Shown here in pieces: positions 53,981 to 64,000 of a stretch of 64,000 nucleotides of DNA. How positions within the stretch are numbered: the first letter of the stretch is position 1; every line of letters starts with the position of its first letter. This DNA comes from Symbiodinium natans (lineage: Eukaryota > Sar > Dinophyceae > Suessiales > Symbiodiniaceae), in assembly GCA_905221605.1 (NCBI GenBank), contig CAJNDS010002239.1, forward strand, positions 219,501-283,500, written 5' to 3'. The notes under the pieces are model-generated. The model saw only the letters and a program-made list of their open reading frames with translations. It did not search any database and was not told the origin of the DNA. Both the position numbers and the translations under genes were made by a program.

Positions 53981-56209
53981 TCACTCGGACAGAAGTTTCC
54001 TGCATGCAGCATGCATGCACAGGCGGGCGTCAGGAGGCGGTTCTGCATCCTGAACCGAGTATGAGCGAGCCAAAGCGCCGCACTTAGGACGCAAAAGAAC
54101 AGCTTTGCCAGCACGCACGAGGCTGGAACCATCCGGGCCACTGTGGGGAAAGCCCACATGCCACACGCCCTTGGGGGACACGAGGAAGACATGTTCATCA
54201 CACTCGTCAGCGTCTGCACGGGACGCCTGGCGTGCATTGCCTTGTGGGAACGCATCAGCAGTGTGGGCAAACGTCTCGGACGATGAAGAGGAGTCTGAAG
54301 AAGCATCAGCAGCTGCAGTGGGTGAGGAAGGCCCAGCACGGTCGTGTGATGCAGACGGACAAGGCTCGGGGACAGAGTGCAAAGAGGCGTCCAGAACTGG
54401 AAAGCGGGGGTGGGGTGCTATTGGCTGAATGTCCACGGAAAGGTGTGCTATGGCACGCTGCGGAACCGGATGACGACCTCCGCGTGCCAGAGGTGTGGAC
54501 GGCCACCATCCCTGAGAGATGCTGCGCATTAAGGACTTTTGGGCTGCCAAAGCAGGCCAGACATCGTCGCGACTGTAAAGTTTGGCACTGTGAGAGGAGG
54601 ATTTATGATGCCCCTGCGCCTCCCGGCGGGAGACTCGGAAACCACGTTGCGCCATGACGGAGAGAAGGCAAACCTTCATCGAGTGGACTGTAAAGGTGCC
54701 GGCCTCTTCGGTACTCAAACCAATGGAAACCAGAAGACCACGCAGCTGGTTGAGGACCTCGCCATACGTGAGAGGCTGAAACTCGCCTGCCGCAGACGAG
54801 AAGAAGAGACAATCTGGAGTGACGGAGCCAAAACTCGCCTCTAAGGCGTCCCACTCCTCACCCAGGAGGCGAAGATAGCGTGCAACCCAAGTGCACGCAA
54901 AACTCCGGCCGGCACTATAAAAACCCTCGTTGAGGAGACCAAAAGGCACCCCCCGCCTGCTCACTTTGGTGCGATAAGATGTGCCTCGTGTGCACCAAGA
55001 ACCTGCCTGTATGGAGCTCCATGAAACGTGCTGAGAATCGCTGAGGCGAAGGCTGCTCCAACAAGAAGTCAAAACTGCCCCAATGAAAAGGCGGCGAGCA
55101 GGAGAGCCCATATCCAGCAGCAATTGCCTTTCTAAGGCAGCCAAGACGAAGAGGGGCAGAGGGAAAGCCTCCTTCCTATCACTCTCGACCCTGTAAGACA
55201 CTGAGTGCATGAGCCCCTGGTACAAATCTGGGAGGGACAACAGTAACGTCTTCTGGGCCCAACGCAAGGACTTCAGGCCATTAAGCACATGAGTGCCCAT
55301 GTTGTGCATTGTCAAAAGTGCATCTGCAATGTCCACTTGGCGAAGAGAGGAATCCAAGGCTCGATCAAGGGTGTGTAGCGCATGCAAAAAGCCCCTGAAA
55401 CCTTGAAGATAGCGAAGTAAAGTGGTCTCAGACACCCCGCTCAGCAACCTGTCCTCCAAACCCTCTGGGTGGGAAGAACCTGAAAGCTCTTGCAAGACCG
55501 AAGAGAGCGGAAGCAACACAGACCGCATGTTCCGCCACAGTTGCAAGGCCTTCGCACGTGTCTCAGAGTGAACGTCCTTCTGTGTGACAAAACCTGAAGG
55601 ACCCTGCGAGCGCTTCCGCATCGGCATCTCCTGAAAGCGATAGGCAGTGACAGGTGGTTGCGATGCAGTGGGAGTTGCAGAAGGTGGACCTGCAGTGGAC
55701 CCGCAATGCGCACGGACCGGATGTGGCTCCGATGCTGCCGAAGGAATGGGCTTGCAATACTCCGAAGCACGACGCGGAACAGGCCGAAACAGGGGGGATG
55801 ATGGCAAAACCCTTGCAGTGAACCGAGGCTGAGGTCCAGGCCGAGGGGCAGGACATGGCTGAAGCATCACGCACACAGGTCTACGTGAAGTATCACTTAA
55901 CCGGAACGGACCGCTTGGGGCGGGTGCGGGCTTGGCACTAGGTCTCAAGAACACAGGCTGTGGAGGAGGCTCAGGAGGGGAATCTGCAATGGGCAAAGGA
56001 TGCTTGCGATAACGCTTCACCACAAAACCACAAGGGACAGGCGAAGGCGGGGAGTGTGACCGCTTAACGTCCCTTGAACCGAACGCAGAAACATCCTCTG
56101 GGGACTGGCACAAACTCCAGGATGGGAAATCTGAAGCTTCGGACGGCAGTGGTTCTTCACCTGACGGAGAAGAGGCGCCCGTGCATGCGGCAGGGCTGGT
56201 TTGCGACAT
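53981..56209 (-). CDS. Tyrosine recombinase
   Basis: 742 residues from ATG 56,209 (MSQTSPAACTGASS). The frame is open three codons further upstream but lacks ATG. Tyrosine recombinases cut and rejoin DNA through a covalent Tyr link and integrate DIRS and Crypton elements. The N-terminal ~200 residues are Pro/Ser-rich and probably disordered. A helical core-binding region follows (about 215-360). Numbered from the open-frame start, the catalytic part has Arg391 in SSLRLSDSQHVSW, His512 in TVHSMKVCLLSVMAQRG, His538 in GHHKSS and the nucleophile Tyr548 in AKLYSRDDV. The usual HxxR box reads HSMK, so Lys replaces the second Arg. I recall HSLK as common in dinoflagellate recombinases. A Ser-rich tail follows. 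Confidence 0.7.
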   Translation of the reverse strand: MSQTSPAACTGASSPSGEEPLPSEASDFPSWSLCQSPEDVSAFGSRDVKRSHSPPSPVPCGFVVKRYRKHPLPIADSPPEPPPQPVFLRPSAKPAPAPSGPFRLSDTSRRPVCVMLQPCPAPRPGPQPRFTARVLPSSPLFRPVPRRASEYCKPIPSAASEPHPVRAHCGSTAGPPSATPTASQPPVTAYRFQEMPMRKRSQGPSGFVTQKDVHSETRAKALQLWRNMRSVLLPLSSVLQELSGSSHPEGLEDRLLSGVSETTLLRYLQGFRGFLHALHTLDRALDSSLRQVDIADALLTMHNMGTHVLNGLKSLRWAQKTLLLSLPDLYQGLMHSVSYRVESDRKEAFPLPLFVLAALERQLLLDMGSPARRLFIGAVLTSCWSSLRLSDSQHVSWSSIQAGSWCTRGTSYRTKVSRRGVPFGLLNEGFYSAGRSFACTWVARYLRLLGEEWDALEASFGSVTPDCLFFSSAAGEFQPLTYGEVLNQLRGLLVSIGLSTEEAGTFTVHSMKVCLLSVMAQRGFRVSRREAQGHHKSSSHSAKLYSRDDVWPALAAQKSLMRSISQGWWPSTPLARGGRHPVPQRAIAHLSVDIQPIAPHPRFPVLDASLHSVPEPCPSASHDRAGPSSPTAAADASSDSSSSSETFAHTADAFPQGNARQASRADADECDEHVFLVSPKGVWHVGFPHSGPDGSSLVRAGKAVLLRPKCGALARSYSVQDAEPPPDARLCMHAACRKLLSE

Positions 56210-56210
56210 G

Positions 56211-56465
56211 TCAATCAAGTTCCTGCAGGAAATGATGTGACCGCAATGAATGCAGCAAAAGATACAACAGCAGACCTTGCAAAAGTTGCACGCGCTGGGT
56301 TAAAGCAGCAAGATGCTCAGAGAAAACCAGGCTTTCTTCTTGAAAGGAACTAAGCTGTTGACTAATGGCACCTACTTGACCCCAGAGATCAAAAACCACC
56401 CGTAGCTGGGCCCTATCTGCTTCCTCCGCTGGCGTGAGGGAGTCCTCGGTAGGCACGCTGCCCAT
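56211..56465 (-). CDS. Small coiled-coil ORF upstream of recombinase
   Basis: 84 codons from an ATG at 56,465, ending in TGA one base before the recombinase ATG (TGACATG). It contains a heptad-like Leu/Gln pattern, ISQQLSSFQEESLVFSEHL and TQRVQLLQGLLLYLLL. It could be a separate short protein translated by coupled initiation, or the upstream part of the recombinase in another frame. Coding status is uncertain. Confidence 0.4.
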   Translation of the reverse strand: MGSVPTEDSLTPAEEADRAQLRVVFDLWGQVGAISQQLSSFQEESLVFSEHLAALTQRVQLLQGLLLYLLLHSLRSHHFLQELD

Positions 56466-56606
56466 GCGCCCCCTGTGGGGTCTCTAGGCTCTTCCCGCGA
56501 CAAGCGAGGAACTGCAATCTACCCCCCCCCAACCTAAAAGTGATCGGAAGAAGGGAGAACCACATGACCCAAAGGAAGAATAAAGTGCCACATGTTATGT
56601 GATGCC

Positions 56607-56678
56607 ATCACAAAAATTGCTCACGCATGCGAAGTATGTCATATCACAAAAATTGCTCACGCATGCGAAGTATGTCAT
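56607..56678. repeat. 36-base tandem duplication
   Basis: Two exact copies of a 36-base unit containing AAAAATTGCTCACGCATGCG. It lies upstream of the recombinase element and about 100 bases from repeat copy B. Confidence 0.95.
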
Positions 56679-56780
56679 GTCCAGACATGAGTCTCTCACT
56701 TTGGGCCGATGGCTGATACGCAAGCAAAGTGAAGCTCAGTTGAAGTAAAATAAAAACATCCTTGAGTAAACACAAGATAC

Positions 56781-58977
56781 GTGGTCAGCCAGTGGAGCCT
56801 CTCCGAGCACAGGCGCAACGTTCTGTTGACTCACAAGAGCTCGTCCGCCGGCCAAAGCAGGCTGGACTGCTTCGTTCCAATCAGAGCCATCAGGTAAACC
56901 CAAGCAGGCAGGGGACCCCACCTGCCCCGCAGGAAGCGGGAGAGTCCCCAAGTCGAAACTTCGCACTCAAGGCCAAGCAATTATTTTCTTGGCCGGTGAG
57001 GGTTGAGGGTTCAATACCCAGAATCAGTTCGTCCAAGCCCAAACCGGCAGACGTCGGTGAGGAGATGCGAGGGCTCGCATCACGTTGGACGGCCAACAGG
57101 AGCGGTAGAACTTCCATTGTATACACTGCCTTGGTCCAGTCAGCACCGTCAGGCAACATCCAGGCAGGCGGTGAGCCTGCTTGTCCCGCCACAGGCCATG
57201 CGCAGGCAGTGACGGTCTTTTTGAAGGCCAGGTTGCTCCACAGGTGCTCACTGGCTCCTTGCAAGGGCAATGGGTGCATATTCTCTACGTAGAAGTGCCC
57301 AATACCTGGGAGAAGCAGCACCACCGCATTGGCCTCTCCAGAGTCGTCATTCGGCCGAGATACCACAAAGGGGAGGGTCGCATTGCCATGACTCACGGTG
57401 ATCCAAGTGTCGTCTCGTCCCACGATAGCGATGGGGCAACAAGTGTGGGCGACAGCTTGGTCTCAAAGCCGAGGGGTTCTTGCAGTGCCATAGCACAAAA
57501 ACGGCCACCTACCCGGTCAAAGAGGGGCAGAGGAGAGGAAGACCTGGGCAGCCTTACCAGAGAGCCATCCCTAGAGGGGGCAGAGGAAAGGACGATTGGC
57601 CGTTGTACCGATGACAGAGCTGGAACATCCAGGCAGGACCGGTCCAGGGCAGTCCGTGGCAGATGGCCAGTGGAGCAACCACGAAAGAAAGCCCCCGTTC
57701 CCACAGGCACACCGCGGGGCCGACCCAGAAGGGTGTTCACAGCTGCAAGCTGTGAGCACACAGAAGACAAGCACGGTCCAATCCGTGACATAGGAGAGGG
57801 TTGCCAAACCAAGAATATCCCGAGGTAGTCTTGCGGCATGTATCGGCGAGGAGATGTGAGGGCTCACATCACGCTAGGCAGCATGCCATGGAGGGACTCA
57901 AAGGCGCGTTCGCGTGGCGTGAGTAGGAGCCCTCAGATGACAATTTGCTGTCTATTGCCAGGGGCCATCCCAGTCCGGACGCCGGGAGCGATGGCCATCT
58001 AAGGTGGTATGGGAACGCGTACGGCTGGGCATGGCCTGCATTGGAGGCAGCTCTTGCTCATCAACCCCCCACTCAGGGATGCCGTCCGGAATGGGGATAC
58101 CTTTGTATCTTGTCATTGAGGTTTGTGCCGCGAGCCACATCACCCGGACAGCTTCCTGGATTTGCCAGTACTGCACAACACCTTCGTCCTTATACTGACA
58201 GGGGAAGGATGTAACTGCCGCACGTAGGGCCGAAGGATCAGGGTCCTTGGAGGTGCCATGGCAGTACATCTTAAACCAGAAGCTTTTGAGTCGCTGCTTG
58301 GTTGGATGCTTAGCTCGCATGAGCCCCTTAATGGCAGCCCAGTGAGCAGTGGCTGCATCATACCACTCATTTCGGGGACACTTTGGCCCATGCTTGGTGG
58401 GTGTGGTGCTGATCCCTTTCCAATGCGCTTCGAAGATGACTGGCAGTCGGAAAGGGGCTGAGACATCCACTTCTCGCAAAGCTGCAAGGTCAGTGGTTCG
58501 CAGCTCCGAGAAGCGCCAATCATTCACCTGTGCCTCGGGTTCGTCCTCCGCCTCCGACATGTCATCCATCGGGCAGGGAGAGCCTTCGTTGGTTTCGGAA
58601 GAGATGCTGACGACCGCCGGCGAGGCTGCCGCAGTGTTCACTTCCACCGGCGCAGCCATAGGCGAGGAAAGCAAGCACTCTAGGGGCAACACTCGCCGCA
58701 GAAAAACAGCCATTCTGTGAGAGGTGTCTGGCCATTCCAAGTTATAAACTGACCAAAAGTGCTCAATGTTTTGGTTGGCCACCGAGGCCGCAAGGGCAAG
58801 CCGGATGGCGTCAAGGAAATGGGCAGGGGGGTGATCCGGCCTAAATTCTTGATAGTGCCTTTGCCCAAGTGTCTCTGTGCCCTGCAGCGTGATGCCTAGG
58901 AACGTATTCAGGTTGGGCTGGGCAAGCCTGGCCTTTTCCACGTCCGTGTGCTGAGCAGCTGCGGCCCATGCCTGCAG
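56781..58977. repeat. 2.2 kb direct repeat, copy B
   Basis: Partner of 48,630-50,830. On the right it runs without a break into the rest of the helicase gene, so copy B is the original context and copy A the derived one. Confidence 0.95.
57130..57867 (-). CDS. Unrecognised minus-strand gene in repeat copy B
   Basis: The same frames as 48,980-49,720: RFCAMALQEPLGFETKLSPT, then after a frame change GRDDTWITVSHGNATLPFVV and LLLPGIGHFYVENMH. A short deletion relative to copy A near 57,793 changes the predicted N-terminus (MPQDYLGIFLVWQPSPMSRI in place of the copy A text). It follows the helicase stop by about 90 bases on the same strand, so it could be co-transcribed or be a downstream exon. Confidence 0.4.
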
Positions 58978-61900
58978 GGCCTCTTGGGAGGCTTGGCCAG
59001 TGACTTGTGGCAGTCCACTGTGCGCGTCCATCACATATTTGGTAGTAGGGCACTTGGGACACCGATAAGCGCGGCCAGCTAAGAAGGCCACCATGGCTGC
59101 GGGCGGCACATTGATCTGCAGGTCAGTAATTTTATTGTCAGATTCAGGAAAACCGAGAACAATGGGCAGCCCGGCCGTTCGCTCCAGGGGACCTTTTTGG
59201 TGGGATTCGAATGCGAGCAGAAGTGCACCCAGCCAATAATCTGGGTCAGCGTAGCTGAGCATTGCAGGAAAACTGGCATTGATGACACTCGGCAAGTCCG
59301 ACACCGTAGAGAAAAGATCCGCGATGTACTGCGCAGCGGTAAGAAAGCCATACCCCACTAGGGACTCCGAAAGCCTTGCTTTGTCCAGCTGCGGAGCCGG
59401 GCATTCCAACATTTCAGCAAGGTCGAAATGCTGCAATGCGCCCGACAGTCTAAGACACTGCGTGATGATAGGGTCATATACCTTCAAATACGCCGCCGGA
59501 AACGTTTCAGGCAGATGCAGTAGCGTGTCCGCAATTCCGATCAGCATCTCCGCGTTTTGCAGCTGGTTCGGTATGCCATTCAAAAACATCTCATAGGCCT
59601 TATATGCCCGAAGCTGCTGGCAGTGTGTTGTGAGGTGCTGCGAGTCACGCAGGCTCATGTAGGGCCGAGGTTTGACATTCTTACCAAAGTGATGGCCCGC
59701 TGCAAGTGCTCGCCACATGAGATCACAGACAGAGCCTGTGTTGCTTTGCATGATGGGTGCACAGGCTGGGGCGCTGGGGTCGCGGGTGCCGCTGGGCTCG
59801 CTAGGCCCTCGAGGCTTGGCTTTTGGTGGTTCCAGATGCTGAGAGCCATCTTCGTCCAAAACGAGAGGCCGACTTTCCTTGCGAGCTTGGACAGCGGGCA
59901 CAGGCCTGGCGGGGATGGGCGTCGGGCCATGGGGAGGCATAGGGAGATACGATTTTGGTTCCGTCAAGCCAAGTGAGTCCGTGGGAGACTTAGCGCAAGG
60001 GGGCTGTGATGCCTCAACCGTCCCACTCCCCTCCGGAAGTGTTGCGTGCATGGGCCGTGTCCGGGGGCTGGGTGGACGTCGTACGCCAGGCGGTGGGTCC
60101 CTAATGTTGCCTCCACTTCGGGGTGGACACGAGGCGGCGCTACTCCCTCCGATCCTGTGGGCAACTTCACTAGTGGGAGTCGTCGCCCAAGCATCCGGAG
60201 CACTAGGACACGCGGCCGGCACAACCGCAGGATTTGTCGTTGCAAGCTCCTTCCTCAGTGGTTCTCTCTCCCGCGTTGGGGTGCCGCAGGGTGTTCGTGA
60301 AACGTCCCGTTTAGCTGCCGGAGGTGGGCTGACAGCTGCCGCAATGGAGCCCCCCGCGGTCCGAGGCTTGAGCCATGGTGTACCCCACCGCTCACCATGG
60401 CGCGCGTTGGCGACAGCCTCGCTTTGGGCTGGTGACTGCAGCGGCGTAAGCACCTCGACTGCAGTAGCAGCTACCACGTCGGGACTGCGACTACTCGCGG
60501 GCACAGGGCTGTTTCCCGGAGAGTCCACATCAATCGCAGTTTCGGAGGCAGCCCTACCCGTACGAACAGGTAGGAGGTGAAGACCGCGGGGGGCTCTCAT
60601 TATGCCGGCCTTGTGTTCGAAAGCCGGGTCAGCACGTTGAGCAGATCCCCGTTTGGGCGGCGTCCTAATGTTGGTATCCCCTAGCAAGCAGGTGAGGTAC
60701 TGGGCGACCCCATCTCCTTCCCTTACCGGCTGGAAGGGGACGCAATACACAGCATTGGGCAAGGGCTCCAGGACGAAGCCGCGCTTTTGCAGACCAGCAA
60801 TGGTGCCCGAGTAGGAGTTGGAAGTGAAAGAGGGGCTCCCCCATCCTTCTTGCTTAAGTGTGCGGTAAAGAACTTCCCGCTTATCTCCCCAGGTGGCCTT
60901 CAAGGCCCACGCTTGATGCAGGGGTGGGGCTTCAAAGAGGTCCAGCCCTACTTTGCGTTCCGCAGGCAGCACGATGCTGGCTACTGTCCGTTCTCGGAAG
61001 GCTTGCTTGTGTAATGCCTTTGCAACGCCAGGGCCATCCATGCTCCACAAGCTGGCTTGTGTGCGCACATATTCCGCGCATTCAATCAGGCCTCCGGTTG
61101 CGCAGGCCGCCATTTGGAAGCATGCACCTATACCATCAGAGTAGTGCGGTGCCACGAAAACCAAAGCCCCAAGTCCTCTCGTGAAGGAGGAGGTGGCTCG
61201 GGCAAACCCTGCCTCGCTACTAAACAGGAATCCAGAAGCCCGACAAGTCACAAAGACACCTATCCCAAATGTGGGGCCAGTGGAGCAAGCCGTGGTGATA
61301 GCGCCGAAGAAGCGTTTAAGGGACCCTATGTGATTCATGAGGAAGGTCCGAAACGTCACAAGGCTCCAAGTGGTGGGCGCGCCAGTCAGCGGGAAATCTT
61401 GCGCGGTTTGGCAGGCTTCAAGTAGGCTCATATCGTCATCACCCAGTGGGTCTGCGGGGAGACTCGACTGCAGCATAAACTTCATTTGAGTAACAATCCT
61501 GGCATACTGAGAGACCATCCCGATAGGGGAGTCAGGATAAACCTGGTGCCCAAAAGTGAGCACAATGTCCGCCAGGACCATGCTGAGGTCGTAGCTTCTG
61601 CCAAGTTTGGTTTGGGTCTCATCCTGATCTGGCACCCGTACCCATCGGCACGTTTCCATCCACCTGCCTGCAAAGCTACGCAGTGGCCGCCCGAGCAGGT
61701 GCTGCATCGTGGGACCTGGTGGCATAAGTAGCCGAGGGACCCCGCCTGTCAGATCGAAGCGGCACGCCTCCGAGTACCGACATGCGTATAGAATGGCAGC
61801 AATCTCAGGTGGGAGGCGCATGGATGAGCAGAGCGAGAGGTTGATGGCCGGTCCGACAATGGCCTTCAGCCCGGCGGCCTGCATGACTGTCTCGGCTTGC

Positions 61901-64000
61901 TTCGGTTTGACGATGCTCATACAGAGAATCGAATCCAGCATCGAGACGGCTGAGAACAACACTTCTGACGCTCCAGAGGAACGGTGGGGATTGCCCCAAG
62001 AGGGCATCTCGCCTTGCCCCTTTTTCCACGGGACGGAACTTTGGGCCACTTGCTGCAAAAGGGCCGCAGGCAAGGTGGCTGGCGTGTGGAGGTCGGCAGG
62101 GACCGCATTGAGACCACAAGTCTTTTGCTCCAACAACTCCGTGACGAAGTGGTAATTGGGCCGCGATCCTCCAGCGGGCTGTCTGTGGTCGCCAATCATG
62201 ACATCGAGTGCATGCTTGATGTGCGCCAAGACGGTGTTGGAGCCCGGTGTACCCAATTGCTGGGCTTCATCTCGGAGGAGCAACTCAACGTCCTTTAGAC
62301 GGTTAGTGAGCTGCGAGTAGGGAAAGCTAAGCCTTGCCACAATCGTACCATGCGTCGTGGCCACGAGTAGCCCCCGGTACAAATCGTGCACATCAAAGGG
62401 GAGCTTATGTGTGTCCTTCTCCTTGTTGCCCGGTATGCGAACAATGCGGCTGCGAACAAATTCATTGCTAGCATTCGTGAGCCTATCAACCGCCTCGACA
62501 TAGGCCCGAACCGATTCATTACCATGAGCGGTGTACAGGGTGAGCCGGTTCGTCAGGCACGCAAGAAGTACTCCTAGAAAGATCGTGTCTTCCCGCTGCC
62601 AGGCGCCCCCGTTATGAATACAGAGGTACGGTTAGCGGCCAGGCCGTACGAGCACGCTCCCAGCAGCGCTGCCAGGTGTCCATCCGCCCCCCAAAAGGTA
62701 TCACAGAGGCACGTAAGGAAGGCGGGACCAACCGCGAGCGCAAAGATGCTGGCTCGAGTCCTCGGATCGTGTTCGTTGCTCAACGAGTCATGGGACAGGC
62801 GTAGACGCTCCGCATGCCACAGCGCAGGAGTCCGGGCGTCCTCCTGGCCGGGCAGCGGAGAGTCAGGCAGCGTGGCTAACACGCCACTCAGCAGCGTCGG
62901 CGTCCATTCTTTGCGATATGTTTGTTCCTCCGCAAGCCAAAGGTTAAGGAAGTTTTGCAAGGTGTTGGAAGCCCCCGGACCCGCAGTAGGCGATGCCTGC
63001 GCAGCTTGCGTTGCGTGCTTGCCTCTGAAGACTTGGCAGACCTCCGGGTGGATGAGCTGTGCCCATGCGTCGTGCCAGTTCCCTCTCACCACCAGCCCGA
63101 TAACGAGGACTAGCACTAGATCCGTGAGAAAGCCCGGCAACCAATGTGGCTGCCGGATGGCATCAAGAGGCGAGTCTTCTAGCGGAACGCCCAAGGCAAC
63201 ATGTTGCCGTTCCCTAGGCATGTGTAACAGGGCATCCCAAAGCGGGGTAGAGGCACCTCCGGGCAGAACTTCAAGCTGGCTGACTCTCGGCAATGAGGGT
63301 CGTTGCGCGAATTGGTTGTGCTGTTCATCAGTCAAGAGCAGGGCAATGGTTATATTGACGGGCTGCATGGCCTTACTTTCGCCAGGGCCGGTGGAAAGCT
63401 TTTTCGGGGCCTGGAGCTCTATACACATGCCTGGGTAGGCCACATCTCCCTTGTCTTCTCTCAAGGTAACCAGCAAAGCAGTGCCCTTGGCCGGCACTTT
63501 ACCAGCGACAGCAAACCATTTTGTAGCCCAGTCAGGGACATCCGCCAACTCCGGTGTAAGGAGCATGACCGACGCTCGTGGGTGAACTCGATGGAGAAGG
63601 CAGATTGGCCACGTATGCGTGCCGGGCTTTATCGCCACAGGGGTGGCGGCCCGCTTGACCGCAGCTTGCTCTGGGAGTGATACTGTTCCGAGGGCTCCTC
63701 CTCGATTTCTGCTTCCGAGGCCATGGCTAAGAACTGATAACCCAGCATGTCAACCAGGCGTTCTAACGACAGGTGGGGGAGCCACATACCCAGGACAAGC
63801 TTCATCGTGGGACCAAGTTCATGATACGGGGGCGGCAAATCAGCCAGATGCGGCTTGGCATCTGTTAGGAGGACTTGGGTACAGTCGTTACGGAGACTGG
63901 CAATGCTCCGGTTCTCAGCGGAAGGTATCCGGAGAAAGGCCTCCAGAGCCGTCCCAGCACGGAGTTGATGAAAGCTTTAGACTTATCCGAAAGCTGGACA
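57952..64000 (-). CDS. Very large SF1 (Upf1-like) helicase, frameshifted, 5' end outside window
   Basis: Three minus-strand frames make up one protein of about 2,000 residues. Frame 1 (from about 63,980 to 63,650): LPPPYHELGPTMKLVLGMW. Frame 2 (about 63,670-62,577): TPVAIKPGTHTWP to Walker A, GAPGSGKT at 62,609-62,586. Frame 3 (about 62,598-57,952) starts near FLGVLLACLTNRLTLYTAHG and carries motif II LLRDEAQQ, motif III VMIGDHRQPAG, SMRLPPEIAAILYACRYSE (IV-like), PIGMVSQYARIVTQM (V-like region) and ARATSSFTRGLGALVFVAP (VI-like). DEAxQ with GDxxQ is the Upf1-type SF1 signature of ATP-driven nucleic-acid unwinding. A long Pro/Arg-rich linker and a CPKC-containing C-terminal part follow. One-base shifts lie at about 62,580 and 63,660. 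They break the gene unless they are sequence errors. Confidence 0.65.

Larger units (their letters stand above)
50831..56560 (-). mobile_element. Tyrosine-recombinase retroelement segment (DIRS-like), incomplete
   Basis: Genes on the minus strand in transcription order: a small ORF (56,465-56,211), tyrosine recombinase (56,209-53,981), CCCH-finger gag (53,265-52,072), then pol with a 2OG-oxygenase domain and a cytosine methyltransferase domain. Pol is cut at 50,830 where repeat copy A begins, so reverse transcriptase and RNase H are missing. A YR beside gag/pol without a DDE integrase is the hallmark of DIRS-type elements. YR before gag is not the usual order and may reflect two adjacent copies or a permuted insertion. 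Most frames are long and open, so the insertion looks young. Confidence 0.65.

Noticed and set aside
48630-58977. LTR retrotransposon with 2.2 kb LTRs flanking gag-pol
   Set aside because: The right-hand repeat continues as uninterrupted helicase coding sequence, no matching target duplication is seen at the outer borders, and the element carries a tyrosine recombinase and no DDE integrase.
57952-60600. Plus-strand 233-residue frame at 59,879-60,580
   Set aside because: Antisense of the Pro/Arg-rich linker of the helicase.

Overview
The window looks like nuclear DNA of a dinoflagellate, probably a Symbiodiniaceae-like species. The evidence is interstitial plant-type telomere repeats (CCCTAAA/TTTAGGG), a protein gene repeated head to tail in a tandem array, GC-rich spliced exons with AG|G acceptors, possible relict spliced-leader cores, and retroelement proteins of types I associate with dinoflagellate genomes (CCCH-finger gag, 2OG-Fe(II) oxygenase plus cytosine methyltransferase in pol, tyrosine recombinase). 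There are no bacterial operons, rRNA, recognisable tRNA or CRISPR. The lineage is inferred from these traits, not from a search.

Layout. 1-18,100 is a mosaic of diverged segmental duplications. It carries four old copies (L1-L4) of one unrecognised minus-strand gene family, plus interstitial telomere tracts, foldbacks and MITE-like elements. L3 (7.2-9.45 kb) looks most intact. L1 is split by a telomere-repeat tract, L2 is rearranged, and L4 is cut by an AT-rich island (12.67-14.95 kb) holding a broken Polinton/Maverick-like DDE integrase. 18.2-26.2 kb has more telomere tracts, a sulfotransferase gene and a prolyl-hydroxylase-like dioxygenase gene, separated by sparse sequence.

26,240-43,683 is an array of six ~2.84-2.90 kb direct repeats plus a partial seventh. 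Each carries the same gene as L1-L4: a long Pro/Ala-rich exon 1 followed by short downstream exons. Those exons have no start codon of their own, so they are easily missed, but they are conserved at protein level between the array and the old copies.

43.7-45.1 kb is a decayed retroelement pol fragment with RNase H. 45.4-48.5 kb shows only short repeats. 48.6-64.0 kb holds two near-identical 2.2 kb direct repeats. Between them lies a ~5.9 kb retroelement segment coding for tyrosine recombinase, CCCH gag, and pol with 2OG oxygenase and cytosine methyltransferase. Gag and pol share a frame and are split by one UGA followed by CUA. The right-hand repeat runs into a very large minus-strand SF1 (Upf1-like) helicase gene whose Walker A and DEAQ motifs are separated by a frameshift. 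The left-hand repeat holds a truncated copy of the end of that gene.

Most of the window is therefore mobile or duplicated DNA. The most interesting items are the array gene family with its hidden exons, the gag-UGA-CUA-pol element with its unusual gene order, and the large helicase gene. Several frameshifts could be true decay or assembly errors.
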